Source: Dendrolimus kikuchii
Lineage: Eukaryota; Arthropoda; Insecta; Lepidoptera; Lasiocampidae
Direction of reading: 5' to 3'
Length of the DNA: 64,000 bases
NCBI GenBank assembly: GCA_019925095.2
Contig: CM034407.1
Span: 62,001-126,000 of the forward strand
The notes beneath the pieces were generated by a model, which had not been told where the DNA came from, made no database searches, and worked only from the letters and a program-made list of their open reading frames with translations. The position numbers and the translations under genes are program-made. Shown here one piece after another: positions 9,701-20,272 of the stretch (the stretch's first letter is position 1; each line of letters begins with the position of its first letter).

Positions 9701-9797
9701 TGTACGCGACTGATCATCTTCCCCGGTCCAACACAAGCTACGTAAACACAAATCTCGTGGAAGGTGTTGGATCGAGAAAGGCAACGCGGGCGCGTAT
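9701..9797 (+). other. Large structured RNA motif, element B 3' region
   Basis: Outer stem TACGCG (9703-9708)/CGCGTA (9791-9796), asymmetric internal loop CTGATCATC/GGCAACGCGG, long middle stem around GGTCCAACAC/GTGTTGGATC, inner stem CTACG/CGTGG and apical loop AAACACAAATCT. Loop sequences match element C while the stems differ but still pair. Confidence 0.55.
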
Positions 9798-9973
9798 GCA
9801 GATATAATACAAATAAAATACAATAATATATAGTAATAATATATAAAGTATCTAAAATAGTATGTAATTTAATATAAACATATGCATAAAAATATAAAGT
9901 ATACTTACCTAACCCACTTCCTTTACCCCAGTAATATATATATATAAACAAGTAGGAAAAACAGGCAAATTGA

Positions 9974-9998
9974 CTCGGGCATATCTTGTTCGCCTGAG
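9974..9998 (+). other. 3'-terminal RNA hairpin, element B
   Basis: Stem CTCGGGC/GCCTGAG (one G-U) with loop ATATCTTGTTC, 10 nt before the poly(A). The loop is shared with C and nearly with D. Confidence 0.6.
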
Positions 9999-10035
9999 CT
10001 GAAAGGAGAAAAAAAAAAAAAAAAAAAAAAAAAAA

Positions 10036-10107
10036 CCTAACCTAACCTAACCTAACCTAACCTAACCTAACCTAACCTAACCTAACCTAACCTAACCTAA
10101 CCTAACC
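10036..10107 (+). repeat. Telomeric (CCTAA)n tract 2
   Basis: 72 bp, 14 units plus CC, uninterrupted, between elements B and C. Confidence 0.97.
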
Positions 10108-11359
10108 AGTTCCGCTCGAACCGCGCTCCCGGTCAGTCGATTTTTTGAGAGCTCCTCGGGAAAAAATTCAAAATAATAGGTTTTTTGATAGCTACAGTGT
10201 TGTGCATAGTGTCATTTTGTGCGGGAAAGTGAGGCGCAGGTGCCTGTGCAAAAAGTAAATCCATACCTATTCGGACAAAAAAGTTATTCGGAAAAAATCA
10301 AAATTCAAAATTTTAAAAATTCATATCTCCGAAACCAAATCGGTGACACCCGATTTTTAAGGGCGGCTTTTGTGGGGCCCTATTGCCCCCATCCCCCAAA
10401 AATATAAAAACCAGTTTCCCAACTCGACCCAAAAAGTTAGAGTGTAAAAAGTGGAAAAACGTGGACCCAAGTTGGCCGTTTTTGGACTTATTCCAAATTC
10501 AAAATTACTAGTGGATAGAGCGTCGAAAACTAAGACATATTGGCCAGAAACGACCTTAGGATTTTGGATAGTTTTTGTGTAAAAAATTAAAAAGTGGGTA
10601 AAAATTTCGAACTTTTTTGTTTTTCGGCCACAAGTCGAAAAATCCCTTCAGGACTTAAAATTCGGCCACGGTAGCCAGCAAGAGCCTGCCGAGACGCGTC
10701 GTCCGACACCCCACTCTTGGGAATCGGATGAAACCCGGAGCTGCCAGGATCAAAAAAACAACTTCCTAACCTCAAAATTGCTCCGGAACTACTGGAGCAA
10801 TCGACTTGAGGTTAGGGAGGATTGAAGACCATCTGGAGGACGGCGCAAAACCGGTTCCAGCAGAATTTTATGATAAGTAGTTTTAAGTTATTTTTAATTA
10901 GAATATTAAACTTTGACCCCCTATATCTCCGAAATTATTGGAGGCGCGCGGGATTTGAGACTACCAGTTTGTGCGCGCTAAGAAGCTCTACCTAGCCGCA
11001 CCCAAATCCCATAGGGTTACAATAGAAAAAATCCGAAAATTTTTCAAAAAACTAGATTTTTCAAAATTTACTAAGTTAAAAATTTTTTTATTATTAGGGC
11101 AAATTTATTAAAAATAATTATAAATTAGAGCACCCATTAGCGGACATTTCGGATATTTTTCGGTATTTTTATCTCCAATACTTTCGGAGATATTGACTTT
11201 CGAACAGTTTTTTGTAAATATATAAATAAATATAATAGTTACAATTAGGATAGATATAGCATTGGATAGGTCTCCTCAAGACCTACGTCCTGACCCCAAA
11301 CTCGGCTGTCCTAGCCCAAACCAGGCCTGAGAACCAGGTGTTTACTGGATTTTGGCTAA

Positions 11360-12000
11360 GGGCCGCCGCCATTTTGGATTTTTTGTTTTGCCGATATCTC
11401 CGGATATACTGCTCCGATTTTGACGCGGTTTTGACTGGGACGGAGTGCTTGACTTAGCGGACAGTGTCCGGAGATAAAAACGGCAAAAAATTTTTGACGT
11501 GAACCCCCCCCGGAAACGGGTAGGGTAGGTAAGGGGTCTAACCCTAGTCGAAGTCCGGCGGCGCTGTGACGATTTTTGGCCGAGTTACAGCAGTTTCTCG
11601 CCGAAATCTGACAGTTGTCCGCCATATTGGAAAATCTTCAAACCCCGATAGTTCCGTAACTATTGGGCGTACGGGACTGGGATTTCGACTAGGGTGATTC
11701 TTTAGGGCTATTCTGTCGTATGAGCCTAAAAAATTGACAAAAATTTTTACAAAATTCTGTGCACGTAGGGACTTAGATCTCACTTGGGGAAATTGTACAA
11801 GCCCAATCTTGGGTAGCTTATGACCAAAAACCCCCAAGATAGAGAGTGTCAAAGTTCAGTCGGCCGCCATCTTGAAATTTTTGTAAGGCCTATATCTCGG
11901 GCCCTATTAGGCTTAGGAAGACCGGGTTTCCACTAGGGAGACACCCAGGACTCTAGTTACCGATTAGATCCCTTCAGGATCAAATCGGAGTTGCATGATC
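11360..12000 (+). repeat. Modular 5' region of element C with YY1/Pho-like motifs
   Basis: Modules begin at about 11363 (CCGCCGCCATTTTGGA), 11617 (TGTCCGCCATATTGGA) and 11861 (CGGCCGCCATCTTGAA), with spacing of about 255 and 244 bp. Confidence 0.55.
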
Positions 12001-12658
12001 AACCCCCCCATTTTTACCCCCCATCCGATAGAGCTCGTGGAGGCGAGAAGAATAAGCCCAAGCACGGTCGTCTGGCTGCAATATTGCGTGAGCAGTGAAG
12101 GGTCGAAGTTTGGGAAGTTTTATTTCGGTAAAACTTCGGACACCACTGCTCCCTCAATAAGGCAGATAGGTGGGGCGTGCTTGGGGTTGGACAACTCGGC
12201 TCGACGAGACCTACCATCCTACATCCCCCCCACCCCTCTATCCCCACCCCTATTTTTCAAACCTTCCTATTTTACTTACCTGTGTTCCAATTTCCTCGTT
12301 CTTGGTGTCATCGTGCTCCTCGCGACGCGGCGGACCCGTTGGCACTGTTGGAACGCTCCCTGCTCCTCTCCTCTCCGCTCCACCAGACCTGCAACAAAAA
12401 AGAAAATTAGAAATTGTACACATAATAAATAGATATAGGACAGTACTTACCTAGTGTATAGTAGCTGGCGCGCCGACGCCTCCTGTAAATAAATAAAAAT
12501 ATTTTAGTTAAGTTGACCGCAACAAAGTTGCATTTTGTTTTAATTGACCTTATATTAGATATTTGACTGGTTCAATATATATTGCTTATCTCTTATTAAT
12601 TGACCTTTCACCTGGTGTTATTGCGCCAGGCGAATAGTATAGATAGAAAGTAAGTTAC

Positions 12659-12695
12659 CTTCCCAGTGAACTAGTGATCTCCTTTCACTGGGAAG
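12659..12695 (+). promoter_or_regulatory. Perfect 12-bp inverted repeat touching the ORF1 start, element C
   Basis: The same arms and 13-nt loop as in element B, ending immediately before the ATG at 12696. It lies in the block shared by B and C. Confidence 0.6.
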
Positions 12696-14285
12696 ATGCA
12701 TAGAACACCAATAAGACCCCGCGCACCAGCGAAGGTAGTTTTGACGCCGCCGGAAAAGGTACCACTACCTCCGGGGTTAATCCCCGTCGTGGGACCCGAC
12801 ACGGTGAGAAGGGAGAGGATTAGGAACCAGATCAACAGGGACTGGTCCCCAGTGACAGATGACGTGGAAGAGACGGTGGCGGAATCCCCTCCCGCAAAAG
12901 AAGAAGCAAGACTGGAAGTCAACATAAATAAGAGCCCCCTAAGTATAGGAACCCAGTTAAGAAAGAAGGTGACCCTGACTTTCTCCCCTCCTACTGCAAG
13001 GGTTGTGAATAAGACCTTCACAAAGACACCACCGAAAGGAGGGAAAGAGACAAGCAGAGAGACAGAGGCGAAAAACTGTATCACCATGGCCAAACTCCAC
13101 CTTAACGACTCTCGAAACTTGAAAACGGAGATCAAACAAGGCGTGCAAACAGCGGTGGAGAGGTTGTACGCCTTGTACAAGGAAACAGAGGAGGAGTTGG
13201 GCAGAGCTTTGGTGAAAAATAGGGGAGGCCCGGGCGAACGAGAAAGCAGCTGCAAAGAAGTGCAGACAGAAGCTCAAATGCAGGAACCGGACCGGGGAAG
13301 AAGCACAGAAGAGGAAGAAAAAATCAGAAAAATGGAAGAAGGTCAGTCGAAGATAATGGGCAAAATAGAGGAGCAGACTGCGCTCATACAGAAAAGCCTG
13401 GAGAGAATGAATAACCTAGAGCAGGTTATTCAGAAGTACGGGTCTGAATCGAGCAAGGAAAGCACTCCAAAAATGAGCTACGCGAGTGTAGCGGCGGCAA
13501 GGCCGGCGGGTAAGCCGCTGGTCTACCGTACGCTACACTCCGTAGCCATAACCAGTAAAAAAGAAGACAGCACAGCCGATGAAACCCTCAGGGAGATACG
13601 GACGGCGCTAAACGCCAAGGAGGGGGGGGTGGAGGTTGAGCGAGTAAGAAAGGCCAGAGATGGGCGGGTCATCATCAGCTGCAGGACGGCAGAGGAAAGG
13701 GAGAAGCTGAAATGCAAACTGAGAAACGAGAGAGAGGACCTAACAGCAGAGGACATTGCCAATAAACAACCTATGGTAATGGTAACGGGGGTACTCAGGA
13801 TCCATACCGACGAAGACTTCTTCAGGGCCCTTAAGAACCAGAATAAACTGGTTTTTGAGGGCCTTGAGGGTGTCGACGAAGGGATGGAGATTGCGTACAA
13901 GATACGTGGAAGAAACCCGAACACACACAAAGTGGTCCTAAAGGTGACGCCGCCCATCTGGAGGAGACTGACTGAGGCAGGCATTGTAAGAATCGACCTG
14001 CAAACTCTGCAGGTGACGGATAGGTCGCCATTGACACAATGCACCATCTGCCTGGGCTTCGGACACGGCAAGAAGCTGTGTACGGAGACCCAGGTGATGT
14101 GTAGTCACTGTGGTGGACCTCATACTCGCAACGAATGCGAGGAGTATACGGTGGGCGCACCACCAAAGTGCAAAAACTGCGTACGTGAGAAAAAGGCAGA
14201 AGCGGACCATAATGCCTTTAGCGAGGCGTGTCCCGTAAGAGCAAGGTGGGACGCGATAGTGCGCGCAACCGTAGCCTACTGCTAG
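12696..14285 (+). CDS. Gag-like ORF1 protein of element C (529 aa)
   Basis: Gag protein with the N-terminal ~115 residues nearly identical to B (MHRTPIRPRAPAKVV), a middle helical region closer in layout to A, two RRM-like blocks and three zinc knuckles. The knuckles are CTICLGFGHGKKLC, CSHCGGPHTRNEC and C-x2-C-x9-H-x6-C, followed by TVAYC. Expected to coat element RNA and target it to telomeres, by analogy with TRAS/SART and HeT-A Gag. The start is fixed by the shared hairpin and by B. No stop codons or frameshifts are seen. Confidence 0.85.
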   Translation: MHRTPIRPRAPAKVVLTPPEKVPLPPGLIPVVGPDTVRRERIRNQINRDWSPVTDDVEETVAESPPAKEEARLEVNINKSPLSIGTQLRKKVTLTFSPPTARVVNKTFTKTPPKGGKETSRETEAKNCITMAKLHLNDSRNLKTEIKQGVQTAVERLYALYKETEEELGRALVKNRGGPGERESSCKEVQTEAQMQEPDRGRSTEEEEKIRKMEEGQSKIMGKIEEQTALIQKSLERMNNLEQVIQKYGSESSKESTPKMSYASVAAARPAGKPLVYRTLHSVAITSKKEDSTADETLREIRTALNAKEGGVEVERVRKARDGRVIISCRTAEEREKLKCKLRNEREDLTAEDIANKQPMVMVTGVLRIHTDEDFFRALKNQNKLVFEGLEGVDEGMEIAYKIRGRNPNTHKVVLKVTPPIWRRLTEAGIVRIDLQTLQVTDRSPLTQCTICLGFGHGKKLCTETQVMCSHCGGPHTRNECEEYTVGAPPKCKNCVREKKAEADHNAFSEACPVRARWDAIVRATVAYC

Positions 14286-14914
14286 AAGGGATACCAAGGA
14301 CAACACAATAGTAATGGACCGGAAGTCGTACCTTGCTGCAGAAAAATGGATTTAGACACTGGTGTCAGTAAAGCAACAACAGGCCAGTCAGCAAGGTACG
14401 GCCTACGGTTCCGCTATCGTGCGTGGAACTGGTACCCACTTCTAGCACTAGGACAACAGCTGGTGTGGGGACCACACCAAGAAGAATTAGCGACCTTTGC
14501 TTCAAGAAGGGCCTTGGGAACCTGCAGTGGAGAAACACAACACACATAAAGCAAAACTACACATGCGCTAACACGGACAAGCATAACACATAAGCATAAA
14601 CACTAACAACACACAAGCACCACAAACACAGCAACAAGAAAATGAGCAACTTTTAATGTAAAAGTTGTAAATTTGAAATAAACACATACACAAGCAAAAC
14701 ACAATCAGCACAAATCCATCTCCGCAACACACACAGATACACGGAACAGTTAGAAACTGGAAAAACAAATAAATAACAACTCACCACACTGCAGGCACCG
14801 GGGGATAGTGGTACCTAGAACAAATAAAAGTATTTACAAATTAAAACGTAGGAATGCAACACAATATATATTAACCAGCAATAGACTAATAGTAAAAAAC
14901 TAGTGTATATGATG

Positions 14915-14957
14915 TGACACTGCAGAAATATACTACAGTATATTTACATACAGCGTC
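14915..14957 (+). other. Conserved 3' palindromic stem-loop, element C
   Basis: GACACTG/CAGCGTC outer arms around AAATATACTACAGTATATTT. Confidence 0.5.
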
Positions 14958-15424
14958 AGCAATTACGTAAAATAAATATATATAATGTAAACAAGTAATA
15001 AATAGTAAATATATGTAATAAAAAACTTTAGGTTACCTACTATTAGGGAATGTACTAGATTAATACTGTGCGACCTTTAAGAGTAAATAACAACAATTAA
15101 TGTAAATAAGAGTGGTACTACTTTTAAATAAGACAAACATGTAACATTAAACATATAAGTAAACAAAACAGAAATATTATGAAAGGTATAACATGTAAAA
15201 ATTTAGTAATAAGAATAAAAATGTAATACTTAAATATAAGAACAAATGTAATAGGTATAAGAGAAATGAAATAAATAAATAAAAATATATATCCAAAAAC
15301 TCCCAACCTAACCCAACCAACTTCCAATATAAACCAACATCCTAATATCCACATAAGTATATAAAAAGTATATAAGTATGTATAAGCAGTATATAACAAA
15401 GTATTAGCTAGAAATAGGGAACCA

Positions 15425-15525
15425 TATAGGTGAGTCGCTGATCATCTCCCCCGAGCCAAGACAACCAACTCAAACACAAATCGAGTTGGGGGTCTTGACT
15501 TGGGAGAGGCAACGCGGTTGCTCAC
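15425..15525 (+). other. Large structured RNA motif, element C 3' region
   Basis: Outer stem GTGAG/CTCAC, internal loop CTGATCATC/GGCAACGCGG identical to B, a long stem CTCCC..GCCAAGAC/GTCTTGAC..GGGAG, inner stem CCAACTC/GAGTTGG and apical loop AAACACAAATC. Arms differ from B yet stay complementary, which is strong by-eye covariation. Confidence 0.55.
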
Positions 15526-15698
15526 GTATATGTAAGTAGTATATATATATTAGTAAAGAAATATTTAGTAAGTAGTATATGTAGTATATAATATGTTGGC
15601 CAATATAAGCCAACTAGCACCAACTCCCATCCAAATCCCACAAATCCACCTGAATATAGTATATATATATAAAATGGTAAAAAATAAGTAGTACATGA

Positions 15699-15723
15699 CT
15701 CGGGTATATCTTGTTCGCCCGGG
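15699..15723 (+). other. 3'-terminal RNA hairpin, element C
   Basis: Stem CTCGGGT/GCCCGGG (with G-U pairs) and loop ATATCTTGTTC, 13 nt before the poly(A). Confidence 0.6.
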
Positions 15724-15757
15724 CTAAAGCAGCTATAAAAAAAAAAAAAAAAAAAAA

Positions 15758-15789
15758 CCTAACCTAACCTAACCTAACCTAACCTAACC
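15758..15789 (+). repeat. Telomeric (CCTAA)n tract 3
   Basis: 32 bp (6 units plus CC), the shortest tract in the array. Confidence 0.96.
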
Positions 15790-16959
15790 AGTTCCGCTCG
15801 AACCGCGCTCGGAAACAGTCGATTTTTTCAGAGCTCCGTAGAAAAAAATTCGGAAAAATAGGTTTTTTGAGTGATACAAACAAGTGCGATACGTCGTTGT
15901 GTGCGCGTTCATGCGGCGCATACGCCTGTGAAGTTAGAACAGTGATAGGACACATAACAAAAAAGTTACAGTGAAAAAACTGAATTTTAAAACTTTAAAG
16001 TGTTTTTTCTCCGAAACTAAAGCGGTGACCCCCCTAAAGATAGACCATCGGAAGTGAAAACACGTGGACCGAAAATCTGAAATATAAACCGGGGAGCAGA
16101 ACAAAAAATACGGGTCGATAGAGGACAAAATTCTAAGGCATCTGGCCAGATGCGAACTTAGAAAAGTCCAAACCCGAATTTTTTAAAAAATAAAAACCGG
16201 TAAAAATTTTTGTCGTTTTTTGTTTTTTGACTATAAGTCAAAAAATTTCTTTGAAGGGAGAAAATCCGGCGCGGTAGCCACCGAGGGATTCCAGAGACGC
16301 GTCGTTTGACACCCCATTCGCAAGAATCGGAGAACATTTGGAGGAACCAGACCCAAAAAAACAAGATTCTAACCTCAAAATTGCTCCGGAATTACTGGGG
16401 CTAGAGCTTTGAGGTTAGAGCAGTTTCAAGACCTTCTGGAGGACGGCGCGAATCCGGTCCCAGCGGAATTTTATGTTAAGTAGTTTAGAGTTATTTTATA
16501 TTAGAAGTTTAAACTTTGACCCCTTATATCTCTGGACCTATTTATAGCGCGTGGGTTTTAAGATTGCAGAACTGTGCGCGCTGGATAGCTCTATCCAGCC
16601 GTACCAAAACCCATTCAAGTCTTGAGGAAAAATCTCGAATAAAAATTCTAAAACTATAAATTTCAAAATTTTTTGTCTTTTTTCCAAATTTTTATATTGG
16701 AGAAAATTATTTTTTAGTAATATAAAATAGAGCACCTTTTTGGACACATTTTGGCTATTTTCTGGCATTTTTAGCGTTAATAGGCACAGAGATACTGATT
16801 TTAGAAGTGTTTTTTGTAAATATATAGTTAGTTATATAAGTTAGCGTAAGTCTAGGAGCAGAGGCGTCCAAGGCTCGTCGCGCTCTTTCATCCGAGCCCA
16901 AGAACGGCGAAATCCGGCCCATAGGGGCCGAGATACGGTTTTTTCCGACCTTTTGGCCA

Positions 16960-17560
16960 AGGGCCGCCGCCATCTTGGATATTTTGAACTTCCGATAACT
17001 CGGAAAGTATTTAACGTACAGCGACGGGGTTTTCGGTGTAGCTGTTGCCTGGGCTTACTGCAGCCGACCAGACGGGAAAACAGGGTCAAAATTTTTGACT
17101 TCAACCACCCATAGGGCAGGGTGCCTAACGACCGGGGAATAACCCCAGACGAAATCCGGTTCAAATCGGATACATATCGACGGAGATATAGCCAAAACTC
17201 GCCGGACATTGACAGTTCGGCGGCCATATTGGATAATTTAGAACTGGCATATCTCCGAAACTATTGGTCCTAGGAGGACGGGGATTTCTTTATAGACATC
17301 TGCCCCTTAAGGAGCATCGGATCCGGGGGTTAAATCCCGGATATCTCGCCACCGAAATTTGGGCCTAGATTTTGGTCTAGGTACATAGAGGACCTCAAGG
17401 GTACCCTAGAGAACCCAAAAACCAGGGCTCTGGGGCCAATAGGACCGGAGATATCGGCCTGCAAAGTTTGACTTTGACAGTTGGTCCGCCATTTTGAAAA
17501 GTTTTGAAAGGCCATATCTCCCAAACTATTGGGCGCACAGAATAGCGGTTTTCTTAGGAG
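16960..17560 (+). repeat. Modular 5' region of element D with YY1/Pho-like motifs
   Basis: Modules at about 16963 (CCGCCGCCATCTTGGA), 17219 (CGGCGGCCATATTGGA) and 17484 (GGTCCGCCATTTTGAA). Each is followed by a CATATCTCC(G/C)AAACTATTGG block. Confidence 0.55.
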
Positions 17561-17999
17561 TGTTGCCCTACCTCCCCGCTATCGATTGCGCTCATAAAAT
17601 TTAGTTTTTAAGTTCAGAAATTTTTGTGCAATTTTCCACCGGATTCTGATAGAGCTCGCGAAACCCAGTGAAACAAGCCCAAACACGCCCATTTTTGGGT
17701 TACCATTGACGACTTATAGGGATTTCAAAAATCCAGACACAAATTTCAGAAATTTTTCTGAAATTTTGAAACGCATCTGACAGCGTATTATACCACCTAA
17801 GGTGGTCGACCTTGGGCTTGTTTTCATTGGCATCCCGAGCTCTTTCAACAGGAGCCCCTCCCCACCCCCTACCCCACCCCTAAAACTATTCCGCCCGTAA
17901 CTCAGTTGTTGTTGGTCTTGGGCTAGCCGAGTTTGGTATTGCCGGAATCGGCTCGTCTAGACCAACGATCTGGGCCTGGCAGAATAGCGGAAATCCCAT

Positions 18000-18296
18000 A
18001 CTTACCTCACTCACCTCACAAAAACACTGCACATTCACTGCTTTCACACACAGTTACACACAAACACACATACCGGGTACCTACCTTGAGTATAACACAT
18101 ACTTACCTTACTTACCTTACACTTACCTGTACCTTTACCTTCCTTACCTTACCATTACCTTACCAGTACCTTACCCGTAGCCAATTTACCTTACCGTACC
18201 TTACCCCACCCTACTTACCTTGTCCACTTACCTTACCTTACCTTATATACCTTACCTCACCTTACCTTATCATACTTACCTTGTTCCTATACTTAC
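18000..18296 (-). repeat. Simple-sequence patch of 5' splice-site-like motifs (GGTAAG)n
   Basis: The plus strand is dominated by ACTTACC/CTTACCTTACC units. On the minus strand this reads as many imperfect copies of G|GTAAG(T), directly following the donor of the 43-nt antisense exon. The other elements have only a single donor here. Confidence 0.7.
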
Positions 18297-18577
18297 CCAT
18301 CCTTAAATCTTGACTCCCGGCGCCTCCCTCCTGGGTTACCTGAAAAATAAAAATTTCTGTAATTAGTATAAGTTAGATTAAGGATATTGTAAAAATATTT
18401 TTGACTATAAAATTATTGTTTTGTTTTATTTTATTAACCTTGACTATTGACTGGATCAATATATATTGTTTTGACGTTATTTTATTTTTGACCACTCGAT
18501 ACTGTGTTATTGCACAAATCGACTAGTTTAGGACCCACACTTAGGTATAAGATTACACTTAGGTCACAAACCTCAAA

Positions 18578-20272
18578 ATGTTTAGGACACCAGCAAACAA
18601 ATCGTGGAAGGCCTGTGAAGTAACGAAGTCGGAAGAACAGGAAATTTGGCGAGAGTCTGGAGATAGTAGTACGAGATATATGGAGTTGCTTTCAGCAAAA
18701 AGAAAACAGAAGCGGGCTGAGGCAGGCTATGTGACCCCTCCCTCAGATATTATATCTCCTGGGCGGACCGAGGTGATTAAAGACAGGGCGAAGGAGCTAG
18801 AACGCACCTCTCTCACTCCAACGAGCCCTGTTACCTCAAGGCAGCACCAGGAAGTAAGGAAAAAGCCGTTAACGCTGAAGTTCTCGCCCCCCCAGAAGAA
18901 GAAGGTGATTCTAAACATCTCCCCGCCCCCTAGGGTAGCCCGGAAAGTGTTTCCAGGGCCCAGTAAAAACGTAGGAAACACGACCTACAGAAAGGAAACA
19001 CCACCAGAGGCGACAAAGAAAGTGGTGACTGAGCAAGACAGGATGACAGAGGCCAAGAAGTCTTTTGACAAAGCCAACGATCTCCTGTCGAACTCTAGGA
19101 ACCTGAAAACAGAAATAAAGCAGGGTGTACAGAATGCGGTGGGTCGGCTGTACACTCTGCTCAAGGAGACTGACGGGGCCCTAAGGGAGGCCTTACTTGG
19201 CAAAGAGGGGAAGACTGCAGACGAACCAACCAAGACGTTTTGTAACGCGCAGACGCAGGTGGAAAAAGTAGATCCATTGCAGAGCAGACACCCTATGGAC
19301 GAGGAGGATAGGGAGACGCTCCGCAAGAGATGGGACGTCCTTACCGAGCGGATGGAAGAGCACTCCGAGCTCCTTAGAAAGAACTTAGAGAGCACGAATA
19401 ACCTTGAGAAGGTAATTCTGAAACACAGCATGAATGAGAGCGAGGAGTGTAACCAAAAACGGACATACGCGAGTGTGGCGGCCGAAAGATCGGGGGTCAA
19501 GCCTCCGAACTATAGGACGCTACACTCCGTACTTGTGGCTAATTTTAAAGAGGACCGCACATCCGAAGAAACCCTCGATGAGGTTAGAGCGGCATTGAAC
19601 GCGAAACAGGGGGGGGTGGAGGTTGAGCGAGTCCGGACATCCAGGCAACGGCAGGTAATTATTAGCTGCAAGACCATTGAGGACAGAGAGAAGGTAAAGC
19701 GTAAGCTAAGAGAGGAAAGGGCTGACTTAACAGCAGAGGACATCACCAACAAAAAGCCGATGGTGATGATAACGGGTGTACTCAGGGCTCATACAGACGG
19801 CGACCTCTTTGAGGCCCTCAGAAACCAGAACAAGCTGATTTTTGAGGGCCTGGGAGAGGAAGACGGCTGTATGGAAGTTGCATACAAGATCCGAGGTAAA
19901 AACCCGAACACCCAGAAGGTCATATTGAAAACCTCGCCAGCCCTTTGGAAAAGACTTACGGATTCAGGCACGGTAAGGGTCGACCTGAAAACATTGCAGG
20001 TCACGGACCGGTCACCGCTTACGCAGTGCACTATCTGCCTGGGATTTGGGCATGGCAAGAAGCTATGCACAGAGTCCCAGGTAGTGTGCAGCCACTGTGG
20101 CGGACCCCACACTCGTAGCGAGTGCGAAGAATATGCTGTCGGCGCACCGCCAAAATGTAAAAATTGCACAAGAGAGAGGAAAGCAGAGACGCGGCACAAT
20201 GCGTTTAGCGAGGCGTGCCCGATAAGGGCGAGATGGGACGCATTGGTACGCGCTACAGTAGCCTACTGTTAG
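18578..20272 (+). CDS. Gag-like ORF1 protein of element D (564 aa)
   Basis: Longest Gag of the array. The N-terminus resembles A/E (MFRTPA) but carries an insertion of about 60 residues. It keeps the SRNLKTEIKQGVQNAV helix block, two RRM-like blocks (YRTLHSVLV; MVMITGVLRAHTD) and three zinc knuckles (CTICLGFGHGKKLC, CSHCGGPHTRSEC, C-x2-C-x9-H-x6-C), and ends TVAYC. The start ATG sits in the same context as in A. The open frame, with domain-by-domain conservation against a background of diverged UTRs, suggests function. Confidence 0.85.
   Translation: MFRTPANKSWKACEVTKSEEQEIWRESGDSSTRYMELLSAKRKQKRAEAGYVTPPSDIISPGRTEVIKDRAKELERTSLTPTSPVTSRQHQEVRKKPLTLKFSPPQKKKVILNISPPPRVARKVFPGPSKNVGNTTYRKETPPEATKKVVTEQDRMTEAKKSFDKANDLLSNSRNLKTEIKQGVQNAVGRLYTLLKETDGALREALLGKEGKTADEPTKTFCNAQTQVEKVDPLQSRHPMDEEDRETLRKRWDVLTERMEEHSELLRKNLESTNNLEKVILKHSMNESEECNQKRTYASVAAERSGVKPPNYRTLHSVLVANFKEDRTSEETLDEVRAALNAKQGGVEVERVRTSRQRQVIISCKTIEDREKVKRKLREERADLTAEDITNKKPMVMITGVLRAHTDGDLFEALRNQNKLIFEGLGEEDGCMEVAYKIRGKNPNTQKVILKTSPALWKRLTDSGTVRVDLKTLQVTDRSPLTQCTICLGFGHGKKLCTESQVVCSHCGGPHTRSECEEYAVGAPPKCKNCTRERKAETRHNAFSEACPIRARWDALVRATVAYC

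Larger units (their letters stand above)
4261..9909 (-). ncRNA. Candidate spliced antisense (TERRA-direction) transcript of element B
   Basis: Minus-strand signals: donor GTAAGTAT after 9909; exon 9081-9051 (31 nt, acceptor TTTTTTGTTACAG, donor GTAAGTAT); exon 6501-6470 (32 nt, acceptor ATTTCTTTACAG, donor GTAAGTA); exon 6407-6298 (110 nt, acceptor TTTTCTGTTTCAG, donor GTAAGTA); and an acceptor GATTTTGTTCAG before 4261. The last would open an exon running through the element's 5' end into the UUAGG repeats. ORF1 is inside the 2,549-nt intron 9050-6502. Confidence 0.5.
4125..10035 (+). mobile_element. Telomeric gag-only retroelement B (complete)
   Basis: Complete element between two CCTAA tracts: 5' hairpin, 5' region of about 2.6 kb, ORF1 (6718-8364), 3' region of about 1.65 kb (8365-10008) and a 27-nt poly(A) (10009-10035). 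The 3' region is AT-rich and full of short in-strand runs such as AACACAAACC. It carries a large structured hairpin (9701-9797). No other ORF of significant length exists on either strand. Two long blocks (about 4440-4990 and 5910-7100) are nearly identical to element C while the intervening sequence is diverged, so B is a mosaic. Confidence 0.88.
10243..14814 (-). ncRNA. Candidate spliced antisense (TERRA-direction) transcript of element C
   Basis: Minus-strand exons: 14814-14785 (30 nt, acceptor TTTTATTTGTTCTAG, donor GTGAGTTG), 12482-12451 (32 nt, donor GTAAGTA) and 12388-12280 (109 nt, acceptor TTCTTTTTTGTTGCAG, donor GTAAGTA). A terminal acceptor TTTACTTTTTGCACAG precedes 10243. The upstream first-exon donor present in A, B, D and E is decayed here (GTTGGG instead of GTAAGT). 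Confidence 0.45.
10108..15757 (+). mobile_element. Telomeric gag-only retroelement C (complete)
   Basis: Complete element: 5' AGTTCCGCTCGAAC hairpin (10109-10121), 5' region, ORF1 (12696-14285), 3' region (14286-15736) and a 21-nt poly(A) (15737-15757). No EN/RT ORF. It shares two near-identical blocks with B, but its 3' half is as diverged from B as from A or D. The 3' region carries the same large structured motif as B (15425-15525) and the same terminal hairpin loop. Confidence 0.88.

Noticed and set aside
9703..9796. Hammerhead-ribozyme resemblance of the CTGATCA core in the element B/C 3' structure
   Set aside because: The hammerhead core needs CUGANGA and GAAA. Here the sequence is CUGAUCA and no GAAA follows stem II in both copies, so I keep it only as an unclassified structure.
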